Source: Erwinia persicina NBRC 102418
GTDB taxonomy: Bacteria; Pseudomonadota; Gammaproteobacteria; Enterobacterales; Enterobacteriaceae
Reading direction: 5' to 3'
DNA: 64,000 nucleotides
NCBI RefSeq assembly: GCF_001571305.1
Contig: NZ_BCTN01000006.1
Span: 1 to 64,000, forward strand
Shown: piece after piece, positions 57,521 through 64,000 of the stretch
Position numbering within the stretch: the stretch's first letter is position 1
Layout of the letters: each line of letters opens with the position of its first letter
Notes under the pieces: model-generated
The model's database searches: none
Seen by the model: the letters and a program-made list of their open reading frames with translations, nothing else
Told to the model about the DNA's origin: nothing
Made by a program: the position numbers and the translations under genes

Positions 57521-57840
57521 AATTTTCTCAATGACTGTGTAATAACCAGCCTATCCTGAACACCTCCTGCACGGTCTGACTTGACGTGTATCAACCCAGC
57601 GGCAGGTGGCACCCAGGCCTCAGGGAGGGGGTACTTCCTAAGTGCGAGTAAAAACCATTAAAATAAACAAGGTAATTCAGTAACTTGAGTTCGTTTTTTT
57701 TGCAGGGATAAAGCGGCAGGCTGGGGGTGACTATTCGGTACTACCACAAAATAGGTATGGGCATAACGCCCTGAATCAGTGACAATCCGCGGGTTCAACT
57801 TCACCTTGAAAGACGGTATTCCCATCAGCAGGAAGAGAGG
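57521..57840. other. narK-narL divergent control region
   Basis: This 320-bp region holds the two promoters. Besides the FNR-like site, a NarL-type heptamer TACCTAT is seen on the minus strand at 57751-57757 and a near match TACTACC at 57739-57745. A good ribosome-binding site (AGGAAGAGAGG) precedes narL. No gene is seen, and the narX sensor gene that stands with narL in E. coli is absent. Confidence 0.6.
57581..57594. promoter_or_regulatory. FNR-binding site upstream of narK
   Basis: TTGAC-N4-ATCAA differs at one base from the FNR consensus TTGAT-N4-ATCAA. It lies 60 bp upstream of the narK start, fitting oxygen-controlled activation of narK-narGHJI. Confidence 0.7.
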
Positions 57841-58518
57841 ATGACAACACAGCTTACGCAGGTACTCTCCACGGAACCGGCCAGTGTTTTATTAATTGAC
57901 GACCATCCGATGATCCGCAACGGCCTTAAACAGCTTATCGGTCTTGACGCGCGGCTGAAGGTAGTCGCTGAGGCCAGCAATGGTGTGGATGGCGTCAGGC
58001 TGGCGGAACAGCATGAGGTTGACCTGATCCTCCTCGATCTGAATATGCCTGGAATGAATGGGCTGGAGACGCTGGAACAACTGAGGGCCACAGATGCCTG
58101 CGGCCATATTGTTGTGTTCAGTGTTTCAGACTATGAAGATGATGTGATTAATGCGTTGAAACGCGGAGCCGATGGCTATCTGCTGAAAGATATGGAGCCA
58201 GAGGCGCTACTGGAATGCCTGCACCGGGCTGCGGCCGGTGAGCTGGTACTCAGTGACACCCTCCCGCCCGTCCTGGCGGCCAGCCTCCGGCAGCAGCGAA
58301 CGCCGGTACAGACCGGCACCCCCGAATTCACGACGCGGGAACGGGACGTCCTCAGGCTGATTGCACAGGGGATGAGTAATAAACTTATCGCCCGTCGTTT
58401 AGGCATCAGCGAGAGCACGGTGAAAGTACATGTTAAGCATCTGCTGAAAAAGCTGCAGATGAAATCACGCGTTGAAGCCGCAGTATGGGCCCTGCAGTGC
58501 GGTGAGGTTGGAAGCTGA
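57841..58518 (+). CDS. narL: Nitrate/nitrite response regulator NarL
   Basis: A 225-residue two-component response regulator. The receiver domain has acidic pocket Asp20/Asp21, phospho-acceptor Asp66 in [10 protein letters not shown], and Lys near 116 in [15 protein letters not shown]. The LuxR-type HTH (about 155-220) has [20 protein letters not shown] and [15 protein letters not shown]. It is closer to NarL than to NarP over its full length. It is nine residues longer than E. coli NarL, mostly at the N-terminus and linker. No narX or narQ is in the window, so its kinase must be elsewhere. Confidence 0.93.
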   Translation: MTTQLTQVLSTEPASVLLIDDHPMIRNGLKQLIGLDARLKVVAEASNGVDGVRLAEQHEVDLILLDLNMPGMNGLETLEQLRATDACGHIVVFSVSDYEDDVINALKRGADGYLLKDMEPEALLECLHRAAAGELVLSDTLPPVLAASLRQQRTPVQTGTPEFTTRERDVLRLIAQGMSNKLIARRLGISESTVKVHVKHLLKKLQMKSRVEAAVWALQCGEVGS

Positions 58519-58526
58519 TTGCAGGC

Positions 58527-58554
58527 AAAAAAAAACGGTGACCGAAGTCACCGT
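58527..58554 (-). terminator. Terminator of rpoS
   Basis: On the minus strand the stem ACGGTGAC/GTCACCGT with a TTCG tetraloop is followed by eight or more T residues. It lies 62 bp beyond the original rpoS stop codon at 58616 and also faces the end of narL. Confidence 0.92.
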
Positions 58555-58615
58555 CTCTGGCATTACTTTTCATCAGGCCGTTGCACGCGGTACCGCACAA
58601 CAGGATCCGCGTTAT

Positions 58616-59523
58616 TTATTCGCGAAACAGCGCTTCAATATTCAATCCCTGAGCCTGCAGAATCTCACGCAGGCGGCGCAATCCTTCAACCTGAATCTGA
58701 CGAACACGCTCACGGGTCAGGCCAATTTCACGACCCACATCTTCTAATGTGGCTGCTTCATGTCATCGTCCTGCGTGGTATCTTCCGGGCCGTTATCTTT
58801 ATCATCGGCCAGGATGTCCAGCAGCGCTTTCTCGGAATCACCGCCCAGTGGCGTATCAACCGAAGTAATGCGTTCGTTGAGGCGCAGCATCCGGCTGACA
58901 TCATCAACAGGCTTATCTAACTGTTCGGCTATCTCTTCCGCACTCGGCTCATGATCGAGCTTGTGGGAAAGTTCACGCGCGGTACGCAGATAAACATTCA
59001 GTTCTTTCACGATATGAATCGGCAGGCGGATGGTACGGGTTTGATTCATAATCGCCCGTTCAATCGTCTGACGAATCCACCATGTGGCATACGTTGAGAA
59101 GCGGAACCCTCTTTCCGGGTCAAACTTCTCGACGGCGCGGATCAAGCCGAGGTTACCTTCTTCAATCAGGTCAAGCAGTGCCAGACCACGATTGCTGTAA
59201 CGACGGGCAATCTTCACGACCAGACGCAGGTTACTTTCGATCATGCGGCGACGCGATGGCACGTCACCACGGAGTGCACGACGAGCAAAGAAAACTTCTT
59301 CCTCAGCCGTAAGCAATGGAGAGTAACCAATCTCCCCTAAGTAGAGCTGGGTTGCATCCAGTACGCGCTGGGTTGCGCCCTGTGATAACAGCTCTTCTTC
59401 TGCTAAGTCGTTATCACCAGGTTCATTTCCGACAAGTGCCTTCTCGTCAAAAACCTCAGCTCCGTTTTCGTCGAATTCCGCGTCTTCATTTAAATCATTA
59501 ACTTTCAGCGTATTCTGGCTCAT
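58616..59523 (-). pseudogene. rpoS: RNA polymerase sigma factor RpoS, frameshifted by an internal deletion
   Basis: The gene starts normally ([20 protein letters not shown]) and keeps regions 1.2, 2 and 3 ([20 protein letters not shown]-type region 2.4). After codon 257 (DDDMKQ) it reads Pro-His-stop (TAG at 58744-58746), giving 259 residues in place of about 330. The rest of the gene is still present downstream in another frame ([20 protein letters not shown]... to [10 protein letters not shown], stop at 58616-58618). The whole locus is 908 bases, which is 993 (E. coli) minus 85. About 28 codons of region 4.1 are missing, and all of region 4 is lost from the product. It is probably inactive as a sigma factor. 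Confidence 0.93.
58753..58761 (-). repeat. Single remaining copy of ATGAAGCAG at the rpoS deletion joint
   Basis: ATGAAGCAG here serves both as codons Met-Lys-Gln (255-257) and, shifted by one base, as the Tyr-Glu-Ala-Ala stretch that normally lies 85 bp downstream. This is the footprint of recombination or slippage between two short direct repeats. Confidence 0.8.
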
Positions 59524-59573
59524 AAGCGGCTCCTACCCGTGATCTCAGGGCAGAACACCAGGGTTCTGCCGGA

Positions 59574-60704
59574 TTAACGTTGCGGTAAATAACGCAACGG
59601 ATTTACGGATTTCCCCTTGTAACGAATTTCAAAGTGCAATCTAACCGAACTCGTGCCGGTACTACCCATTGTGGCAATCTTCTGGCCCGCTTTAACTTCT
59701 TGTTGTTCACGGACCAGCATGGAATCGTTATGGGCATACGCACTCAGGTAGTCATCATTATGTTTGATGATAATCAAATTACCGTAACCGCGCAGAGCGT
59801 TACCGGCATACACCACACGACCAGAGGCGGTGGAGATGACGGACTGACCGCGCGAGCCCGCAATATCGATCCCTTTATTGCCCCCTTCGGAAGCAGAGAA
59901 GTTATCGATAATTTTACCGTCTGTCGGCCAACGCCAGCTGCCCACGGGCGTGGTGCTGTCTGTTGTACTACTCACGGTCGGGGCGGTAACCGGAACTGTT
60001 GTCGTTGCAGCAGTTTTCCCGGACGAAGGCAGCATTTTGCCCTCACTTGGTGTACCTGAATCCTCAGAATACGTAATTACCGGTTGGTGTGCAACCGTTC
60101 CGGCAGTCATTTGTGAGCCAGAGGATGCCGTTGTCATTCCCCCTGCGTTCGCATCTGCCGCCGTGACCGCATTACCGCCGGTAATCGGGGTGCCGGAACC
60201 ATTAGCCACCTGTAATTGCTGGCCAACATTGAGCCCGTAAGGCGCCGCGACATTATTGCGCTGGGCCAAATCACGGAAATCGTTGCCGGTAATCCAGGCA
60301 ATATAGAAGAGTGTATCACCGCGTTTAACCGTATAGGTGTCTCCGCCATAGCTACCTTTCGGAATATTCCCATAGCTGCGGTTGTACACAATTCGACCAT
60401 TTTCAGTCACGACATTTTGATTCTGGCCCGCTGAGGATGAAGCCACCATCCCTCCGCCTGAGGCAGGTGGACGCGCAGAAGGCACTAAGCCGCTGTTGCC
60501 GCCACCGCCATTGCTGACCATACCTGCGTTACCGGCATTTCCGGCATTTCCGGTATTGCTGCTCATCATGCCGGCATCATTTCCGCCAACTGAGCTGATG
60601 GGGGCTTGCGCGTTGTCGCTGCTGGAACAGCCTGCCAGCCAAAATCCTACTAATGAAACGGCCGCAAGACGGCGTAACTTAAATACTGGGCTTCCCGTGC
60701 TCAT
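59574..60704 (-). CDS. nlpD: Murein hydrolase activator NlpD
   Basis: NlpD is an outer membrane lipoprotein that activates the amidase AmiC at the division site. The 376-residue protein has lipobox FWLAGC (Cys26). A low-complexity region with [10 protein letters not shown] repeats (about 52-61) and a LysM domain ([17 protein letters not shown] near 122) follow. The C-terminal part is a degenerate M23 peptidase domain (about 265-375), whose zinc ligands appear incomplete, as expected for an activator. In E. coli the main rpoS promoter lies inside nlpD, and the same order is kept here. Confidence 0.95.
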   Translation of the reverse strand: MSTGSPVFKLRRLAAVSLVGFWLAGCSSSDNAQAPISSVGGNDAGMMSSNTGNAGNAGNAGMVSNGGGGNSGLVPSARPPASGGGMVASSSAGQNQNVVTENGRIVYNRSYGNIPKGSYGGDTYTVKRGDTLFYIAWITGNDFRDLAQRNNVAAPYGLNVGQQLQVANGSGTPITGGNAVTAADANAGGMTTASSGSQMTAGTVAHQPVITYSEDSGTPSEGKMLPSSGKTAATTTVPVTAPTVSSTTDSTTPVGSWRWPTDGKIIDNFSASEGGNKGIDIAGSRGQSVISTASGRVVYAGNALRGYGNLIIIKHNDDYLSAYAHNDSMLVREQQEVKAGQKIATMGSTGTSSVRLHFEIRYKGKSVNPLRYLPQR

Positions 60705-60864
60705 TTAATCCCCCATAACGGCAACACTTTGACGAAAAAAAACTTCATAACAGCAGCACGACTGACGGCAACCGGGCCCGCATGTGCAAATTCAGTCAGA
60801 TACTAGCAATATCAATGGCAGGGTGCCACGAAACAGTTGTATAGAAATATCCTGGTTGTGGCTC

Positions 60865-61491
60865 TCAGGCGAGATCCCCCTGCACCAGCGGGACAAAACG
60901 GACGGGTTCAACCGTGTCAATAATGAACTCATCACCTTTGCGGCGAATGCGCTGCAGCACCTGGTGCTCTTCTCCTACCGGCAGCACCATCACCCCCCCC
61001 TCATCAAGCTGTGACATCAGGGCCTGCGGGATTTCTGGCGGTGCCGCGGTGACGATGATCGCGTCAAACGGCCCCCGTGACGGCCAGCCCAGCCAGCCAT
61101 CACCGTGCCGGGTCGAGACATTATGCAGGTCGAGCTGCTTCAGACGACGCTTAGCCTGCCACTGTAAGCCTTTGATCCGCTCTACCGAACAGACGTGCCC
61201 GACCAGATGCGCCAGTATGGCGGTCTGATAACCGGAGCCGGTACCGATTTCCAGCACACGTGATGTCGGCGTGAGCGCCAGCAGCGAGGTCATTTTTGCC
61301 ACCATGTAAGGCTGGGAGATGGTCTGCCCGGAACCAATCGGCAGCGCCATATTTTCCCAGGCTTTATGCTCAAAAGCCTCATCAACAAAGCGCTCACGCG
61401 GCACCTCTTCAATGGCCTTCAGCAAACGCTCGTCATCAATACCCTGCTGGCGCAGCTGTGCCAGCAACGTCTCTATACGCCCACTCACCAT
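60865..61491 (-). CDS. pcm: Protein-L-isoaspartate O-methyltransferase Pcm
   Basis: Pcm repairs damaged proteins by methylating L-isoaspartyl residues. The 208-residue protein, the E. coli length, has the motif [20 protein letters not shown] near 80, [11 protein letters not shown] near 102, and [14 protein letters not shown] near 142. It overlaps surE by seven bases, and the two are co-transcribed. Confidence 0.97.
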   Translation of the reverse strand: MVSGRIETLLAQLRQQGIDDERLLKAIEEVPRERFVDEAFEHKAWENMALPIGSGQTISQPYMVAKMTSLLALTPTSRVLEIGTGSGYQTAILAHLVGHVCSVERIKGLQWQAKRRLKQLDLHNVSTRHGDGWLGWPSRGPFDAIIVTAAPPEIPQALMSQLDEGGVMVLPVGEEHQVLQRIRRKGDEFIIDTVEPVRFVPLVQGDLA

Positions 61492-62246
61492 TCGCGGTTG
61501 ACCTCAACGCTGTCTAACCAGGAAGAGACGACCTCCTGTGCGGCATGAGCAGTCAGGTCAACATGCAAAGCGGTCACGGACACATAGCCTTCATCAATGG
61601 CGGCAAAATCGGTATCCGGGCCGGCATCCAGCTTTTCACCCGGTGGGCCAATCCAGTACATCGTATTACCGCGCGGATCCTGCTGCGGGATGGCCTGATC
61701 GCTGGGATGGCGGCTGCCACAACGGGTAACGCGAATACCTTTGATTTGGTCGAGCGGCAGGTCCGGCACATTAATATTGAGAATACGCCCCGTACGCAGC
61801 GGTTCGCGCTGCAATGCTTTCAGGATTGAGCAGGTAACGGCGGCCGCAGTGTCATAGTGCAGATGCCCGTTGAGAGAGACCGCCAGCGCCGGTAGTCCCA
61901 GATGTCGCCCTTCCATAGCAGCGGCCACCGTACCAGAATAAATCACATCATCACCCAGATTAGGGCCAGCATTAATTCCTGAAACCACAATATCGGGCTT
62001 AGGCCGCATCAGGGTATTAACGCCCAGATAGACGCAGTCGGTTGGCGTACCCATCTCGACCGCTATATCACCATTGGGATAATTAAAGGTTCGCAGGGGG
62101 GTTTCCAGCGTCAGGGAGTTCGATGCCCCGCTACGATTACGGTCCGGAGCAACCAGCTGCACTTCGGCAAATTCACGTAGCGCTTTTGCCAGCGTCTGAA
62201 TGCCTGGCGCGTGGATACCGTCATCGTTACTCAGCAAAATGCGCAT
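61485..62246 (-). CDS. surE: 5'/3'-nucleotidase and exopolyphosphatase SurE
   Basis: SurE dephosphorylates nucleoside monophosphates and short polyphosphate and is linked to stationary-phase survival. The start at 62246 ([20 protein letters not shown]) gives 253 residues, as in E. coli; a GTG two codons earlier is possible. The metal site residues are in SNDDG (Asp8, Asp9), GASNSLTLE and [10 protein letters not shown]. In E. coli the gene upstream is truD; here it is a pair of desaturase genes. Confidence 0.96.
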   Translation of the reverse strand: MRILLSNDDGIHAPGIQTLAKALREFAEVQLVAPDRNRSGASNSLTLETPLRTFNYPNGDIAVEMGTPTDCVYLGVNTLMRPKPDIVVSGINAGPNLGDDVIYSGTVAAAMEGRHLGLPALAVSLNGHLHYDTAAAVTCSILKALQREPLRTGRILNINVPDLPLDQIKGIRVTRCGSRHPSDQAIPQQDPRGNTMYWIGPPGEKLDAGPDTDFAAIDEGYVSVTALHVDLTAHAAQEVVSSWLDSVEVNREW

Positions 62247-62412
62247 TGTCACCTAACCTGTTGATAAATTTGATCACCTTTCCCGGCAGATCTTGCCGAA
62301 AAACCGGGGAGAGGTGTGGCTGAAAACATTTTAGCTGGATGCACGAGGGAGTGGTAGGTGTAAATATCTGGTAAGCCGAAGGATGATGGACGGTTCCTGC
62401 CACCTGCCCCGG

Positions 62413-63501
62413 TCATTTTTCGCCATGGTCATTCCCCAGCAGCTGTAAAAATTGCTGCTGTGAGTTCAGCAGCTGGCGCAGCGTCAGGCACTGATAATCA
62501 TACCCATAACGCGCTGCAACGGTGGCAATGATCCCGGCCAGCACCGGATAGTGGCGGTGACACCAGTGTGGAAACAGATGGTGCGTCAGATGGAGATTCA
62601 TCCCCCCCAGCCAGTAGCCCAGCCAGCGTGGCCGGGTCAGCCAGTCGCAGGTCGTGGCGAACAGATGGCTATAGCGACTGTGCGGCAGTTTGCCCTGTTC
62701 CGTGGGCAGGTAGCTGTTCCCTTTTGCCCAGTGCGTTCCGAGGATCAGCATGACAAACACCAGCGAAGCCATCATCTGACAGGCCAGATAGACCAGCACA
62801 AGGGTACCGATCCCCAGTGACGGCGGCAGCAGCCAGAACGGCAGCGCCAGCACCAGTAAAAAATGGCCCAGTTTAACCAGTAAAAATGCGGCCCAGCCCT
62901 TCGCGCCCTGCAGGCGCATTTTGGCACCGACACGCGTCTGACCGGCGCGATCCAGCCAGTCAAACAACCAGATGTAATAGGGGAACGTCAGCGCCGCGAC
63001 CAGCGGCCAGTAATAGCGCTGATAACGCATTAACGGCCGCAGACGCTGAAAACGTGACTGCCGCAGGATGCCGTTCTCTTCCATATCCGGGTCATAGCCC
63101 ATGACATTATTCCCGGCATGATGCATCAGCACGTGGCGAACCCGCCAGCACTCCGGATCCAGTCCGAGCGGAATAGCCGCCAGCACGCTAAGCCAGCGGT
63201 TGGCGGCCCGCGACCGGAAAAACGCCTGATGCGACGCGTCATGGACCACGTTGATTGCCAGCAGCATAGCAAAGACACTGACACCAAACTGACAGGCGGC
63301 CCAGCCCAGCCAGTGCGTCTGTTGCAGCCCCAGCCCGCCACAGGCGGCAGCCAGCAGCGCCAACAGTACCACTTTGGCGATCATCCCGCCGTCGGCGAAG
63401 CGGTGCTCACCGTGAGCATCAAGCCAGTTCTGCGTGGCGCGGGTCAGCTCACGGTGAAACTGCAGGTTCTCACGGGCAAAACGCAGCGGTGGAGGCGTCA
63501 T
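62413..63501 (-). CDS. Membrane fatty acid desaturase, copy 1
   Basis: The 362-residue integral membrane protein shows the three histidine boxes of the fatty acid desaturase superfamily: HDASH (87-91), HVLMHH (123-128) and HLTHH (304-308). Four or more hydrophobic segments lie between them. Such di-iron enzymes place double bonds in acyl chains with oxygen and an electron donor, but the substrate is unknown. Its start overlaps the stop of the upstream paralogue by four bases (ATGA). It lies 166 bp before surE in the transcript. Confidence 0.85.
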   Translation of the reverse strand: MTPPPLRFARENLQFHRELTRATQNWLDAHGEHRFADGGMIAKVVLLALLAAACGGLGLQQTHWLGWAACQFGVSVFAMLLAINVVHDASHQAFFRSRAANRWLSVLAAIPLGLDPECWRVRHVLMHHAGNNVMGYDPDMEENGILRQSRFQRLRPLMRYQRYYWPLVAALTFPYYIWLFDWLDRAGQTRVGAKMRLQGAKGWAAFLLVKLGHFLLVLALPFWLLPPSLGIGTLVLVYLACQMMASLVFVMLILGTHWAKGNSYLPTEQGKLPHSRYSHLFATTCDWLTRPRWLGYWLGGMNLHLTHHLFPHWCHRHYPVLAGIIATVAARYGYDYQCLTLRQLLNSQQQFLQLLGNDHGEK

Positions 63502-64000
63502 CGCATCGCCTCCGGCTCACCCATGCGGCGCAGAAATACCTGCTGGCGCCGCAGCAGTTCACGATAGCTAATACAGCGGTACTGCATGCCGTGCTCTGCG
63601 GCCAGCCGGGCGATAATCGCCGCCAGCCGGGGATAATGCCGGTGATGCCAGCCCGGGAACAGATGGTGCGTCAGGTGCAGATTCAGCCCGCCGGTAAAAT
63701 GCCCCAGCCAGGCGGGGGCGGGCAGCCAGTCGCAGGCGGTGGCAAAGTTATGGCGATACCAGCCCTGCGGCAGCGTACCGTCCGGCCCCACCTCATAAAA
63801 TTCCGTCTCGGCCCAGTGCGTCCCCAGCAGCAGGAATACAACAAACAGGGACGCCACCATCTGGCTGCATAACCAGGCCACCAGCACCACGCCCATGCCA
63901 ACCCCCTGCTGCTCTGCCGCCCACAGCGGGACAGCCAGCACCAGCAGTAAATGCAGCACCTTAAAGCCGCAGAAGAACAGCCAGCCGCGAGCGCCCGGCA
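63498..64000 (-). CDS. Membrane fatty acid desaturase, copy 2 (partial)
   Basis: Only the C-terminal part is present, and the frame stays open to the window edge. It parallels the first copy: GARGWLFFCGFKVLHLLLVL against GAKGWAAFLLVKLGHFLLVL, and it has the third histidine box HLTHH in NLHLTHHLFPGWHHRHYP. The first two boxes lie beyond the edge. It is coupled to copy 1 by an ATGA overlap. The pair looks like a tandem duplication followed by divergence. Confidence 0.82.
   Translation of the reverse strand, partial: PGARGWLFFCGFKVLHLLLVLAVPLWAAEQQGVGMGVVLVAWLCSQMVASLFVVFLLLGTHWAETEFYEVGPDGTLPQGWYRHNFATACDWLPAPAWLGHFTGGLNLHLTHHLFPGWHHRHYPRLAAIIARLAAEHGMQYRCISYRELLRRQQVFLRRMGEPEAMR

Noticed and set aside
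61538-61829. Long open frames on the opposite strand of surE, and similar ones opposite clpB, narG and alaS.
   Set aside because: They mirror codon bias of the real genes in GC-rich DNA and have no own start sites or family resemblance.

Overview
The window is chromosomal DNA of an enterobacterium, most likely of the Erwinia/Pantoea type. Nearly every housekeeping protein is close to its Escherichia coli counterpart in length and sequence. Blocks of E. coli-like gene order (clpB-pgeF-rluD-bamD-raiA-pheA; tyrA-aroF; rpsP-rimM-trmD-rplS; ffh-ypjD-yfjD; luxS-micA-gshA-yqaAB-tRNA-csrA-alaS-recX-recA-pncC; rpoS-nlpD-pcm-surE) are broken by accessory genes in places where E. coli has none or has different ones. 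The species cannot be fixed from the sequence alone.

Layout. 1-7443: heat-shock disaggregase clpB with a sigma-32 promoter, pgeF, rluD, bamD, raiA, and the pheL attenuator with pheA. 7480-9320: an accessory pair (a BtuF/MolA-like periplasmic binding protein and a ModA-like protein without signal peptide) behind a ModE-like operator, inserted between pheA and tyrA. 9337-11544: tyrA and aroF. 11545-17281: two acetyltransferases, an amidotransferase-like protein, the c-di-GMP module yfiR-yfiN-yfiB and an EamA transporter. 17441-23285: ribosomal/SRP genes and the ypjD-yfjD membrane pair. 23371-33908: luxS, the sigma-E sRNA gene micA, gshA, yqaA/yqaB, four tRNA-Arg and one tRNA-Ser gene, csrA, alaS, recX, recA with its LexA box, and pncC. 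34012-40829: tam, mltB, an rcnB-like gene and a DUF3999/DUF2339 membrane pair. 41538-46387: a three-component type I secretion system of the colicin V class with a C39 peptidase, in visibly more AT-rich DNA and with no recognisable cargo. 46752-49307: mutS. 49386-58518: narGHJI, narK and narL without narX, placed between mutS and rpoS. 58616-62246: a broken rpoS, then nlpD, pcm and surE. 62413-64000: two tandem fatty acid desaturase genes, the second cut by the window edge.

The strongest observation is that rpoS carries an 85-bp deletion between what were probably two copies of ATGAAGCAG. It shifts the frame at codon 258 and removes all of sigma region 4, while the remaining C-terminal codons are still present in another frame. 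Other points worth attention are the molybdate-type operator upstream of two solute-binding proteins with no transporter, the orphan colicin V-type exporter with an overlapping 55-codon frame at its start, and the relocation of the nitrate respiration genes into the mutS-rpoS interval.

Functionally, the nitrate reductase cluster (a molybdenum enzyme, with FNR- and NarL-type sites near narK) and the ModE-like site suggest a molybdenum and anaerobiosis theme. yfiRNB, csrA, luxS and micA are envelope, biofilm and stress regulators. Loss of a functional sigma-S would change the stationary-phase part of that network.
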